Of a stretch of DNA of 64,000 nt, positions 34,743 through 42,994 are shown piece after piece. Source of the stretch: Pseudomonas costantinii (GTDB lineage Bacteria; Pseudomonadota; Gammaproteobacteria; Pseudomonadales; Pseudomonadaceae); NCBI RefSeq assembly GCF_001870435.1, contig NZ_MDDR01000061.1, positions 1 to 64,000 on the forward strand, written 5' to 3'. The position numbers were made by a program, and so were the translations under genes. The stretch's first letter is position 1; the number at the start of each line of letters is the position of its first letter. The notes beneath the pieces are model-generated. The model did no database searches, was not told the DNA's origin, and saw nothing but the letters and a program-made list of their open reading frames with translations.

Positions 34743-35399
34743 TCAGTTGGTGATTCGGTACCAGACTGTGGTGCCGTAGACCTTGGTCGCCTCGATGGCG
34801 GCAACGATGTCGGCGTCTGAAACTTCCGGGAATAACTGCGAAGCGGGCAGTAGTCCGCTTGTCGTGGATAATCCGAACCAGTTAGTGGCAACGCCAGGCC
34901 AATTTGAGGCCCCATTTCCTGAGGGTCTGTAGGCCGTGACAAACGCTTGATAGGGGCAGCTGATTGAGCCAAGCGGGCCAGCAACTCCAAGGCCGAGCGT
35001 TATCCCCAGGCATCCGCAGTCGTCCGGCTTGGCTGGCTCAACGATCACCGGCCAACGGCCAGTAAGGTCGAACAGGACCTGGCTCATACCGTGTCGCGTG
35101 GCTCGCTCCCTGAAAATATTGATCAGGATTCGATTTCGATAGCTTGAGTCGAGTTGCCCGGCAAACCTGAGTAGGCTATTGCCGAAGAAGTCGAGCCCAA
35201 TGATGTCCAGCCAGCCGTCTGAGGCTGATTTGATCCGCGTCTGGGCCTGCGCATATAAATAGAGGGTGAACCCCCACGAAAGCGCCTGCGCATAGCCCCA
35301 CAGAAGCGCATCGAGAATGGGGTTGTTGTCTCCAAACCATCCAAAAGGAAGTAGGCTTTTCAGCCTAGAAAGCATGTCGCTTTGGTCGCCAACGCTCAT
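34743..35399 (-). CDS. Baseplate wedge / tail protein (Mu gp48-like position)
   Basis: 218-residue protein following the J-type baseplate gene with no gap, the place of Mu gp48 and P2 gpI. The N-terminal half is Trp/Leu-rich (LLPFGWFGDNNPILDALLWG), and a Cys-rich DDCGCLG lies in the middle. It ends IEATKVYGTTVWYRITN. It probably links baseplate and fibre. The family is recognised by context more than by motif. Confidence 0.7.
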   Translation of the reverse strand: MSVGDQSDMLSRLKSLLPFGWFGDNNPILDALLWGYAQALSWGFTLYLYAQAQTRIKSASDGWLDIIGLDFFGNSLLRFAGQLDSSYRNRILINIFRERATRHGMSQVLFDLTGRWPVIVEPAKPDDCGCLGITLGLGVAGPLGSISCPYQAFVTAYRPSGNGASNWPGVATNWFGLSTTSGLLPASQLFPEVSDADIVAAIEATKVYGTTVWYRITN

Positions 35400-36527
35400 T
35401 CAAGCCACCGTCACTGTGCCTGGTCGGATGACCTGTTTTAGAGTTGCCCCAAGATCGGCGGTACTGCCATTCAAGAGCACCGCGGATACGTTAGTAATGG
35501 CTGGAGTAACCCCATAGGCGATGGCCGCCAGCTGGGTATAAGGAAGGATCTGCCCGAGCGTCAGGCTTGATATGTAGGCCTGGATGGCTGCAACTACCTG
35601 AGCCACAACAACGCTGTGTACCACCGTGGAATCAGTGGTGATCGTCATCCCGACGTTTGCCGTGACTAGGCTTGGCCCAAATACGCCATATCGGATGGTA
35701 AAGCCGCGCACCGATTCAATGGCTGCCGCAGCCGAGACCAGGAAAGACCCAGGCGGCGCACCGCTGCCGTCATCGACCACCGCATAGAAATATCCGTAGA
35801 GGGTATTCCCGCTATAGTCCTGGTTCTCAGTCAGGGTGTAGCTGACGCCCTGCTGCATATTCGACAGTGCATAGCCGATCGAGGCCTTCACTGCCTTCGA
35901 CAGGGATTGAACCCATAGAACGAATCGAGCGCGGAATGCCGAATCACTCTCCGGGTCAACGCCGCCTGCAAATACAGCCAGATTCGTTACTGTATCGATG
36001 CCGCTGATTGTTCCCACAATGACTGTAACAGTGCCTATAAGGGCATTAGCCGCCGCGCCGGCGGTGCTTGCCACCACGGGGACCGTTACCGATGCAGTAC
36101 CGGCAGGGATCAGGTATCCACCCAGCGCCGCGTTGTACATGGCGTTGGTAGTGTCGATAGTGACCGTGTACTGCTGCGATCCGTCGGTAGATCCGACGAT
36201 TGCACCAATAGGGACAAGGGCAGACACCGCCGGGGTGAATCTTGAATAGGTGACGCTGCCTACTGCGAAGCTAGCTGACAGCCGGTAGAAACCGAAGTCA
36301 GCCATCCAGCTATCAAGATCAGGACCAGAAGACGTGGCCGCCCGGGTCGTGGCCAGGAGCGTTACGATCAGTTGCTGAAGCCACTGCAGGACGCTGGCGT
36401 TGCTTTCGGTGATGGCCCGCAACAGCGAGCCGATCGTGAAGTCAACAAGTCCGGCGGCGCGGCCTTGGATGGCTGTGACCTGATCACGCACAAGCGTGGT
36501 GAAGTCCTTGATATTGAGCGATGCCAT
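35400..36527 (-). CDS. Baseplate J-like protein (Mu gp47)
   Basis: 375-residue baseplate wedge protein of the gpJ/gp47 family. It shows the usual N-terminal helix with ITESNASVLQWLQQLIV, the beta-rich middle (RFTPAVSALVPIGAIVG; AGTASVTVPVVASTAGAAAN) and the motif GGVDPESDSAFRARFVLWVQSLSKA that marks the family. It ends the run before gp48-like protein with no gap. Confidence 0.92.
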   Translation of the reverse strand: MASLNIKDFTTLVRDQVTAIQGRAAGLVDFTIGSLLRAITESNASVLQWLQQLIVTLLATTRAATSSGPDLDSWMADFGFYRLSASFAVGSVTYSRFTPAVSALVPIGAIVGSTDGSQQYTVTIDTTNAMYNAALGGYLIPAGTASVTVPVVASTAGAAANALIGTVTVIVGTISGIDTVTNLAVFAGGVDPESDSAFRARFVLWVQSLSKAVKASIGYALSNMQQGVSYTLTENQDYSGNTLYGYFYAVVDDGSGAPPGSFLVSAAAAIESVRGFTIRYGVFGPSLVTANVGMTITTDSTVVHSVVVAQVVAAIQAYISSLTLGQILPYTQLAAIAYGVTPAITNVSAVLLNGSTADLGATLKQVIRPGTVTVA

Positions 36528-36528
36528 A

Positions 36529-36894
36529 TCAGCGATTTACCTCAAACGAGAGCGTCACCGGCTCGCCCGTAGGGGAATCGGTGTAGCCAATATTGGCGGA
36601 TAGAGTGTCGTTCTGTGACGAGACGGATATGACGGGGGCTGGTTGTTTTGATACGCAGTCTTCAAGCAGGATCTGACCCCTGATCAGTGCGATGACCTCG
36701 GGAATATTGGTCAGTGCACCAACGTATCGGCCAAGACCTGCGCCATATTCGGTATGAAATAGGTAATCGCCTGGGTTGGTGATGAGTCGCCTCAGGATTC
36801 GCTGCTTACCGCGCTCTATACCCTCAATTGGCGATAGGCTGCCGGTAGGAGATAGCGACAGATCGCCGCCGACGTAGTGATTTAGGTCTTTCAT
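36529..36894 (-). CDS. Baseplate gp25/GPW-like protein (Mu gp46)
   Basis: 121-residue wedge protein. GKQRILRRLITNPGDYLFHTEYGAGL is the conserved core of the gp25/gpW lysozyme-like baseplate family, split here around the EYG motif. It overlaps the spike gene upstream by 4 bases and is followed one base later by the J-like gene. Confidence 0.85.
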   Translation of the reverse strand: MKDLNHYVGGDLSLSPTGSLSPIEGIERGKQRILRRLITNPGDYLFHTEYGAGLGRYVGALTNIPEVIALIRGQILLEDCVSKQPAPVISVSSQNDTLSANIGYTDSPTGEPVTLSFEVNR

Positions 36895-37505
36895 GCGCCC
36901 TTCACCGTCGTGGTCATGTGAGCGTTCGTCATTGGCGTGGCAGGAGCGCCGGCGCCTCCCGACGTATGTGTATGGGCGTTGAATAACGCCTGGAATGCCT
37001 CGGTCACAAACTTCAAAAGCGTTTGGCCATTGGCTCGCAAGTTGATTGACGGGGCTGTGACGCTGGCCGATGTAGTCGCTATGACGTTGGCTGTCTGAGC
37101 GGTCACGTTCAGGGTCGTATTGGCTATGAGCTCTACCGTTCCATCGTTATGAAATTTGAGCATGGATCCAGATGAATGGACTGCCCAGATTTCACCCGAC
37201 GGGACTGGCATCGGTAGGTTCAGAGAGTTGGTATGCCTCGCCGTGACTTTGCCTAGGTTGGGGTCGCCCGACTCAAACGAAACAGTAACTTCGTCGCCGA
37301 TCTGCGGGCCAATAGCCACGCCCCAGCCGTTACCGACACCTGGACAGTCAAGCTTGATCCAGTTTGTTTCGCGGCCTTCTGGCTGGATTGCAACCTTAAC
37401 CACCCCATTTCCCGGGTCGTAGCCGGTGATGGTCCCAGTTCTTGGTCCGGTACTATCGTCGCCAAGGCGCTGCCTGGCCGCATTCATGAGGCTATCTATG
37501 CTCAT
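36891..37505 (-). CDS. Baseplate assembly protein V (Mu gp45-like central spike)
   Basis: 204 residues. An OB-fold region (GTITGYDPGNGVVKVAIQ; GDEVTVSFESGDPNLGKVTAR) is followed by a beta-helical stretch and a C-terminus with HTHTSGGAG. Histidine motifs HxH at the tip of gpV-type spikes bind iron. It is the membrane-piercing needle under the baseplate. Overlaps flanking genes by 4 bases on each side. Confidence 0.88.
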   Translation of the reverse strand: MSIDSLMNAARQRLGDDSTGPRTGTITGYDPGNGVVKVAIQPEGRETNWIKLDCPGVGNGWGVAIGPQIGDEVTVSFESGDPNLGKVTARHTNSLNLPMPVPSGEIWAVHSSGSMLKFHNDGTVELIANTTLNVTAQTANVIATTSASVTAPSINLRANGQTLLKFVTEAFQALFNAHTHTSGGAGAPATPMTNAHMTTTVKGA

Positions 37506-38608
37506 GGCTGCACCAGTGAGTTAGGGTTATGGTTCTTGGCGGTCAGACTCATCGTGTAACCGCCGGAAAAGCTCATCGAGCGGCGCACTGCATCCACGTA
37601 ATAGAGCTGGTCAAACTGTGATCCCGTTCCTTCCTGCCGAACAATCGTGTTCGGCATCAGCAGGTTGTCCGCAGGCATCGAGCAGGACATGCGCATTTCG
37701 TGGTCGGTGATCTGCTTGTGGATCTTCTGAGCCAAGTCAATGGCCTGGGCTTTATCCAGGCCATTGCGCTTGATCTCGTAGACCTGGCGCTTCGACGTTG
37801 ACTGGCCTGGCGATATGCCCTTTGCCGAGTTGTTCGGATAGGTCGCCGTGACCGTCTTCCCGTCCTTGTAGGAGATGACCTGCACCGTTACGCCGAGCGC
37901 CAGTGTCAGATCGCGCTCGAAGGTAATGTCGTCTGACGTGTTCGACTGAGGGTAGTGGTAGGCGTTTTGCTCAACCCAGCGGATCACGTACTGATCGGCT
38001 GTTTGTGGGTCGAGGGCAGGCTCATAATGCAGCTCGTTGCCGCTCACATAGACCTGGAATCCATCAAGACCGGCGAAGTAGGCCAGCAAGTCCCACTCTG
38101 TGCGCTCATCAGTGACGTGCGCGTGGTCCCACTTGGTGATTCCGCCAACCTGCGTGGTAGTCGCCGTGACAACCGGTGTCAGCCCGCGTCGAGTGGCTAG
38201 CAGCGTGGCCACCTGGCTGGTCGTCATGTTGGCGAATTTTTCGTTAGTCTTGTGATCGATGAACCGGCTGGTGTAATCGCGGCCGCTAATCGCCACCTCA
38301 AACTTCGCCGGGCGGATGGATAAATGGTCCACGGCGCCCACAATCAGCTCCTTCCAGTCCTGAACGCCCTGATTTATCAGTCCGGCCGATATGGACACGT
38401 CGATCGATGTCTGAGACGCCCACCAGTTGATAGTGTTGTATGGCGGCGGAAGTTCGCTCATTGGCAGCACGACAGAGAAAGTGTCTGCCGAGTAAAAAGC
38501 ATTGCTATCGACGTCGAACGAGTCAAAAGACACATGAACGCCGTTCAACAGCAGGCGGCCGACCACCTGCCGGACAAGCAGCTCCGTCTCTCTGGTATTC
38601 AGGTCCAC
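37502..38608 (-). CDS. Baseplate hub protein (Mu gp44 / gpD-like)
   Basis: 368-residue hub protein, homologous in plan to Mu gp44, P2 gpD and the first domains of VgrG. It opens with beta-barrel sequence (LVRQVVGRLLLNGVHVSFDSF). The middle has TTSQVATLLATRRGL and ERTEWDLLAYFAGLDGFQVYV typical of the family. It forms the trimer on which the spike sits. It overlaps gp45-like gene by 4 bases. Confidence 0.85.
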   Translation of the reverse strand: MDLNTRETELLVRQVVGRLLLNGVHVSFDSFDVDSNAFYSADTFSVVLPMSELPPPYNTINWWASQTSIDVSISAGLINQGVQDWKELIVGAVDHLSIRPAKFEVAISGRDYTSRFIDHKTNEKFANMTTSQVATLLATRRGLTPVVTATTTQVGGITKWDHAHVTDERTEWDLLAYFAGLDGFQVYVSGNELHYEPALDPQTADQYVIRWVEQNAYHYPQSNTSDDITFERDLTLALGVTVQVISYKDGKTVTATYPNNSAKGISPGQSTSKRQVYEIKRNGLDKAQAIDLAQKIHKQITDHEMRMSCSMPADNLLMPNTIVRQEGTGSQFDQLYYVDAVRRSMSFSGGYTMSLTAKNHNPNSLVQP

Positions 38609-39592
38609 TTATTCACCTACTGGGATTTTTATGGTCTGGATGCCGTCGAGGCGCGGGTCAGTGATGTTGTTTGCTGCGGCGATCTGGGTCCATCTAGACT
38701 GATCGCCATAGGCGTCTGCCGAGACTTTTTGCAGGCTGGTATTGCTGGTGGTGATGCTTGACGTACCGTTAGCCAGCGGGCCCGACAGTACGTTCTTCTG
38801 CATCCGGTCTAGAACGCTCTGCATCTGATAGAGCGGAGCCAGCTGGGTCAGCGCGGCACCCTGCCGGAGCACGTTATTGGCTGCCAGGGAAACTGGGTTG
38901 CCAGGAACCAAGCCGCCTAGCGTGGTTATGTCGTTTACCGAAGCGCCCACCTGGGCTATCACCGACTGCACGACCGCTTGCGCGGCAACCAGTGGCCGTA
39001 TGACGGTCTGGATCGTGTCGATGGTTGCGTTGGCGAAGCCTTGCACCTGCGATACGGCACTTTTTACTGAGTCGATCGCGGTACTGACTGCACTGGAGTT
39101 GATGATGCTGGCCAGGCCAAGTGATTCACCCATGTCGCTGTTGATCAGCGCGTCAAGCGTGCCGGCAAGTGCGTTTTCGGTAATCGGCGTGTCGAGACTC
39201 GACACAATCAGCAGTTCGATGCTGTAAAACCGTCGGTATACGTGCTCAAACCGCTGATTGAACGACTGAATAATCACGCTGAAGTAATAGCCGTCAATGC
39301 TGAAAGCCAGTGGAGCACCGACATCGCGCAGGGTTTCGAGTGCAGTCACCCGATCCCCCGCAGTGGCGCCTGTCATCCACCCGGACCACGACAGGTTGTC
39401 GTAGTCCACGCCCAGAACATCAACAATCCGCTTCCCGCCGACCAGCTTGTGTACGACAAGCTGTTGTTTTGCGCCAATCGTTACCGATTCCGGAACCTCG
39501 AGCCCAGTGAACTCCACGTCACCGACAATCAGGCGCGTGGCAAATGGATCCCCGCCCGGGGCGAAGTTGTCCAGGAAGGAAGTGAAGCTCAT
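38609..39592 (-). CDS. DNA circularisation / Mu gp43-like tail protein with LysM-like end
   Basis: 327 residues. The N-terminal domain (FLDNFAPGGDPFATRLIVG; RIVDVLGVDYDNLSWSGWM) belongs to the DNA-circulation N-terminal family, in which Mu gpN (gp43) falls. The C-terminal 40 residues (LQKVSADAYGDQSRWTQIAA, then NNITDPRLDG) resemble a tail protein X/LysM module that binds peptidoglycan. Ends where the hub gene begins. Confidence 0.82.
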   Translation of the reverse strand: MSFTSFLDNFAPGGDPFATRLIVGDVEFTGLEVPESVTIGAKQQLVVHKLVGGKRIVDVLGVDYDNLSWSGWMTGATAGDRVTALETLRDVGAPLAFSIDGYYFSVIIQSFNQRFEHVYRRFYSIELLIVSSLDTPITENALAGTLDALINSDMGESLGLASIINSSAVSTAIDSVKSAVSQVQGFANATIDTIQTVIRPLVAAQAVVQSVIAQVGASVNDITTLGGLVPGNPVSLAANNVLRQGAALTQLAPLYQMQSVLDRMQKNVLSGPLANGTSSITTSNTSLQKVSADAYGDQSRWTQIAAANNITDPRLDGIQTIKIPVGE

Positions 39593-39595
39593 CGA

Positions 39596-41614
39596 TTATC
39601 CCCTTGGTATGGCTGTGCTTGGGGTTCCAGGCATCAGCATGGTGCGGGTAGGGTCAAATCCTTGCGTTCCCGTGCGCGGCTTCGTTGCTGTCTTTGTCAT
39701 CTGATCAACAACTACCTCGGCAACCCGCTTTCCGTCCAAATTCATCTGCACGATGATTGGGTCTCGGCTGAAGTCTTTTGGCGGTACCGGCGCGACAATT
39801 GCGGAGGCGCCAGGAACAGTTTTTCTGTAGTCGTCGGCGAACGTAGTCTTCGATATTTGCCAAGAGGCAGGCAGGATCGTGTTTGCCCCGGCGATCAGGG
39901 TGTTGAAAATCGTCTGCCAGCCGGTTAAGAAGACCAGCGCGAACAGTTTGAATGCCCCAACGATATCGCCACTGAACAACTGAACGAAACCGGTCTTCAT
40001 ATCGCTCCACATCAGCTTTAGTGCTCCGCTGATTTCCTTCCAGTTGTTCCAAAGAAGGAATGCGGCGGCGGCAATAGCGGTGATTACAAGCCCGATAGGG
40101 TTAAGAAGCAGGAATCGCCCGGCAACCAGAAGGAACTTTGCAAATCCTGTAGCACCCATTACAAGGTAGGTCGCCATTCTGGCGATCCAGGGAATGAGCG
40201 GTGCAAGGCCGCCAGTGCCGACGAAGATCAGCGCTTTTGCCAGAAGCCAAAACCCACGACCTGCCGCGATGGTCATATTTATAAGGCCGCCACCAATAAG
40301 GAAGCCAGAGAAAATAGCTAGTCCGAGGCCGAAGTTTTTGACCGACTCTCTGTTTTTATCCACCCAGTTGGCTGCCGAAATAAGCAGCGGCGTGATCTTT
40401 TCAAGCGCGCGTATCGCCAGAGGAAGGACAGCGATACCAATGTTGATCATCAGACCGTTCCACTTAGCTCTCAGGTCGGCGAACTTGCTGTTTGGATCAT
40501 CCTTGTATGCCTGAATTGTCTGATCGGCCCCCATCGCACCTTTGGTTAGGTTCGCATCCCGGATTAGCTGGAGCTGCTGCGTACTGATAATGCTGTTTTG
40601 GTTTGACGCGGTGCGGTTCGAAAAAATGTCGTTCACGAACTTTAAAATGTCAGACTGGTTTGTAATGCCGTGCTTGGCAGCGGCTGGAAGCGCGTAGGCC
40701 CTGATCCACTCGGCTGGGTTCGCCTGGAACACGTCGGCGCCCACAATGTTTTTCATCACCATTGCTTTCAGTGGCTTCCCGCCAACCGCACCATGCGTCT
40801 CCATCGCCAACGTGCCGAGCCCGAACTCCTGAAGCAATGCCATGGTTTTCTTCGGTGTACGCCCGGCTATCAGGTTCTGATATCCGGACATGAGCGACGT
40901 ACCAGCCTTGGCGCCGCCCTGCTCTTGAAGCAGAAGCGACATGTTGTAAATGCCCTCATCCGAGAGCCCGCGGAAGGCCGTACCACCCATCTGGGAAAAC
41001 TGGTCAAGATCTCTGAATTTTACGAAACCACCAGACCCCGTAACCATTCTCTGGGCCAGGTCTAGATTTCGCAGGAAGGTGGCTTCGTCGTGAGTTCCGC
41101 CCCTTCGGTCGATAAACTTCAAAAGTGACCGCGTAGAACCTTCGTCAATATGCCCCACCTTGCCAGCAAATATTGCACTGTTGGCGGCATTCAGAGCGGC
41201 AATCTTCGGGGTTAGCTTTTTGGCAAGGTCGAAATCCCCAAACAGACCAACAGACTCAGACAAAGAGTTCATGAGGTCTTTGGCGGAAACGCCGAGGACA
41301 TTGGCACTACGAGCAAAGTTGTCTGCCTGCGCGTTGATCGCGCCGCCTAGGTTGATGGTTTTGAACTTGGTATAGGCAAGCTCATACTGTTTTGCGGCAT
41401 CAATAGGCGCCTTAAATAAAGCTGCAATCCCGAGGCCGCCGGCAACCATCGCGCCACCAATAGCTCCTTGTTTGCCGATTGAGGCCAGCTTGGCATTCAG
41501 CTTGTCTACGTCTTGGCCGGTACTAGCCAGGCTCTTGCTGATCAGGGCCATACCTGCGCTGACATGGTTGATCAGCGACAGCTTGACAGCGACGGAATAC
41601 GCCTCAAATGCCAT
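39596..41614 (-). CDS. Tail tape measure protein
   Basis: 672-residue protein that sets tail length and passes into the host membrane at ejection. It has an N-terminal coiled part, a Gly/Ala-rich hydrophobic patch and several strong hydrophobic segments (about 415-520). AAAGGA lies 9 bases upstream of ATG 41614. The plus-strand two-gene insertion starts 32 bases upstream, and its promoter candidate overlaps this gene's start codon on the opposite strand. Confidence 0.9.
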   Translation of the reverse strand: MAFEAYSVAVKLSLINHVSAGMALISKSLASTGQDVDKLNAKLASIGKQGAIGGAMVAGGLGIAALFKAPIDAAKQYELAYTKFKTINLGGAINAQADNFARSANVLGVSAKDLMNSLSESVGLFGDFDLAKKLTPKIAALNAANSAIFAGKVGHIDEGSTRSLLKFIDRRGGTHDEATFLRNLDLAQRMVTGSGGFVKFRDLDQFSQMGGTAFRGLSDEGIYNMSLLLQEQGGAKAGTSLMSGYQNLIAGRTPKKTMALLQEFGLGTLAMETHGAVGGKPLKAMVMKNIVGADVFQANPAEWIRAYALPAAAKHGITNQSDILKFVNDIFSNRTASNQNSIISTQQLQLIRDANLTKGAMGADQTIQAYKDDPNSKFADLRAKWNGLMINIGIAVLPLAIRALEKITPLLISAANWVDKNRESVKNFGLGLAIFSGFLIGGGLINMTIAAGRGFWLLAKALIFVGTGGLAPLIPWIARMATYLVMGATGFAKFLLVAGRFLLLNPIGLVITAIAAAAFLLWNNWKEISGALKLMWSDMKTGFVQLFSGDIVGAFKLFALVFLTGWQTIFNTLIAGANTILPASWQISKTTFADDYRKTVPGASAIVAPVPPKDFSRDPIIVQMNLDGKRVAEVVVDQMTKTATKPRTGTQGFDPTRTMLMPGTPSTAIPRG

Positions 41615-41617
41615 AAT
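41609..41617 (+). promoter_or_regulatory. Extended -10 promoter candidate for the plus-strand insertion
   Basis: TGCCATAAT at 41609-41617 fits an extended -10 (TGnTATAAT) with one mismatch. TTGACA at 41583-41588 is a perfect -35 but 23 bases away, too far for a standard promoter; extended -10 promoters need no -35. It is 29 bases upstream of the ATG at 41646, on the plus strand, where all flanking phage genes are minus. Confidence 0.45.
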
Positions 41618-41645
41618 GAGCTTTCCTTTTGTGGTGTTGAATCAC

Positions 41646-41849
41646 ATGGCAAAAAATCAGCGCACGTATCAGTGGGTTAACGGCCGAATTCAGAACGTAG
41701 ACGCCGTGAGCACAGAAAGGCCAAGACGCCCAAGCATGGGCATCCAGACAGGCCTGCTCGTTTTCATGCTTAGCAGCGTGACGATGGTCTTTGCTGGTGG
41801 CGCACTTGTAGTCTTTGCTGTTGCTCTCTATGCAGTCTTATTTGGGTGA
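41646..41849 (+). CDS. Small membrane protein of a plus-strand phage cargo pair
   Basis: 67 residues, starting MAKNQRTYQWVNGRIQNVD, basic in the first half, with one long or two short hydrophobic segments at about 33-66 (IQTGLLVFMLSSVTMVF and ALVVFAVALYAVLFG). Predicted inner-membrane protein with a cytoplasmic N-terminus. It lies on the strand opposite to all neighbouring phage genes and three bases before a second plus-strand gene. Genes of this layout are typically expressed from the lysogen. No family is recognised. Confidence 0.62.
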   Translation: MAKNQRTYQWVNGRIQNVDAVSTERPRRPSMGIQTGLLVFMLSSVTMVFAGGALVVFAVALYAVLFG

Positions 41850-41852
41850 TCT

Positions 41853-42323
41853 ATGAATAAATGGATTTTGCTGTTCGGCATGTGCTTAGCGCCCCTGGCA
41901 AGTGCTAGCGCTACTGAAAAATCATGCTCGGTTGTTTCGTGTAATGCGGGCGACAAAGCTACGACTCACATAGAGGACGTCGGGTCGCATTACTTCGCCT
42001 GCCCCACGAAAGAGATTTCCGAGTACGTTAATTTTGTCTGGGCGCTGGTGTATACCAGCTATCAAATGACCGGAAGCCTGCCAAACATTTCACCAAAAAC
42101 GGGGGAGCCAGAATACGAAGGCCAATCAAAGTCGATGATTGATTCGCTTCGCTCTCAAGCAGGTGTATCAACTTATGATCAGGCTCAAGGGCAATGTGCA
42201 AAAGGCCGGAACAAGATTCAGGTGATGGTTATGAACAACCCAAAAGACTCACTTTCAATTTGGGTAGCGGATAAAAACAACAAAGCGTTCTGGATGCCGA
42301 AGGCATTTCTGAATAAGCGCTAA
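41853..42323 (+). CDS. Secreted protein of a plus-strand phage cargo pair
   Basis: 156 residues. Signal peptide MNKWILLFGMCLAPLASASA, then a mature domain of about 135 residues with four Cys (SCSVVSC, FACP, QGQCAKG) that may form two disulfides in the periplasm. The rest is Lys/Asn/Ser-rich and soluble. The start is three bases after the membrane-protein gene. The stop overlaps the stop of the convergent neck gene. No family is recognised; a periplasmic role in blocking superinfection or in host fitness is a reasonable guess only. Confidence 0.68.
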   Translation: MNKWILLFGMCLAPLASASATEKSCSVVSCNAGDKATTHIEDVGSHYFACPTKEISEYVNFVWALVYTSYQMTGSLPNISPKTGEPEYEGQSKSMIDSLRSQAGVSTYDQAQGQCAKGRNKIQVMVMNNPKDSLSIWVADKNNKAFWMPKAFLNKR

Positions 42324-42805
42324 ACCTTGCCGTCATACCCCAGCGATGCATGGATCGCCTGACCGCCGATAAGCCCGACAACCGTCGCAGCGCCAAGCGT
42401 GCGGCGGATGAACTCCTTGTTCGTTAGTAGCGCTGGCCCCATCACCGGGCGCGCTGGAATCTTCGGCGTGCCGAATTCGTGGTAGACCATCTTCGGGTCG
42501 GTTGAGCCTATGACTGACTCAAGAACTGAAGTTGTATGGCTGAAGGATTCGCCCATCTCTCCAGACGCACGCAGAGGCGATTCGGCCGGGTAGCCCATCT
42601 TGGCTTTGTGCTCTTCGGTAGACTCAGCCAGCTCAGCCCAGGCTGGAAAAGGGCCAATCCCTGGCTGGTAGTGCCCAATCTCAGCTTTTGCGGTCCGCTC
42701 AACGCGTTCAGCGCACTTCTCAAGCCCTGCATGAAGACTGGCAAGCAATGCAGCCTCTTGCCCGGCCAGGTGCATCGCCAGGCTACCCAGGTCTTTGAAC
42801 TCCAT
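42320..42805 (-). CDS. HK97 gp10-like neck/tail completion protein
   Basis: 161-residue protein with a typical gp10 plan: an N-terminal helix of ALLASLHAGLEKCAERVERTAKA, a middle with PESPLRASGEM-like SPLRASGEMGESFSHT, and YHEFGTPKIPARPVMGPAL. The family connects head and tail. It lies after the chaperone genes rather than with the other connector genes at 45.8-47.7 kb. Start three bases after the stop of the frameshifted frame. Confidence 0.78.
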   Translation of the reverse strand: MEFKDLGSLAMHLAGQEAALLASLHAGLEKCAERVERTAKAEIGHYQPGIGPFPAWAELAESTEEHKAKMGYPAESPLRASGEMGESFSHTTSVLESVIGSTDPKMVYHEFGTPKIPARPVMGPALLTNKEFIRRTLGAATVVGLIGGQAIHASLGYDGKV

Positions 42806-42808
42806 GGC

Positions 42809-42994
42809 TCAATCCTTCTTGTCGAACTGCATGCTGTGCCAGTTCCAGACGCCCGAGCCCTCGAACTCCGAGAACAGGATGGAGAAGGCGAAGCGCTCGT
42901 AGTCTTCCAGCGGCCCGCACTCGAACAATCTATCGAACGGAACCCCGTTTTTCACCAGCCAACAATCCCGGCGAAACTCGGGGTTCGTTGCTAG
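42809..42994 (-). CDS. Tail assembly chaperone, second frame (made only by -1 frameshift)
   Basis: A 61-codon frame without a start of its own, read only if ribosomes slip back one base at 42994-43000. It begins LATNPEFRRDCWLVKNG and ends NWHSMQFDKKD, stopping 3 bases before the neck gene. Joined to the first frame it gives a 196-residue protein, the counterpart of lambda gpGT and Mu gp41/41'. The fusion recruits the tape measure and tube during tail assembly in these systems. Trp- and Phe-rich, unlike the Ala/Lys-rich first part. Confidence 0.82.
   Translation of the reverse strand, partial: LATNPEFRRDCWLVKNGVPFDRLFECGPLEDYERFAFSILFSEFEGSGVWNWHSMQFDKKD
42940..42986 (-). promoter_or_regulatory. 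Frameshift-stimulating hairpin
   Basis: In the mRNA, GAACCCCG (42979-42986) pairs perfectly with CGGGGTTC (42940-42947). The 31-base loop contains a further GCC/GGC pairing. The hairpin starts 7 bases after the slippery heptamer, the usual distance for a structure that pauses the ribosome. The loop could also pair outside it as a pseudoknot; not tested. Confidence 0.72.

Noticed and set aside
41472..41645. Upstream extension of the 67-residue plus-strand cargo protein
   Set aside because: The extension overlaps the tape-measure start on the other strand and has no ribosome site; the ATG at 41646 fits better.
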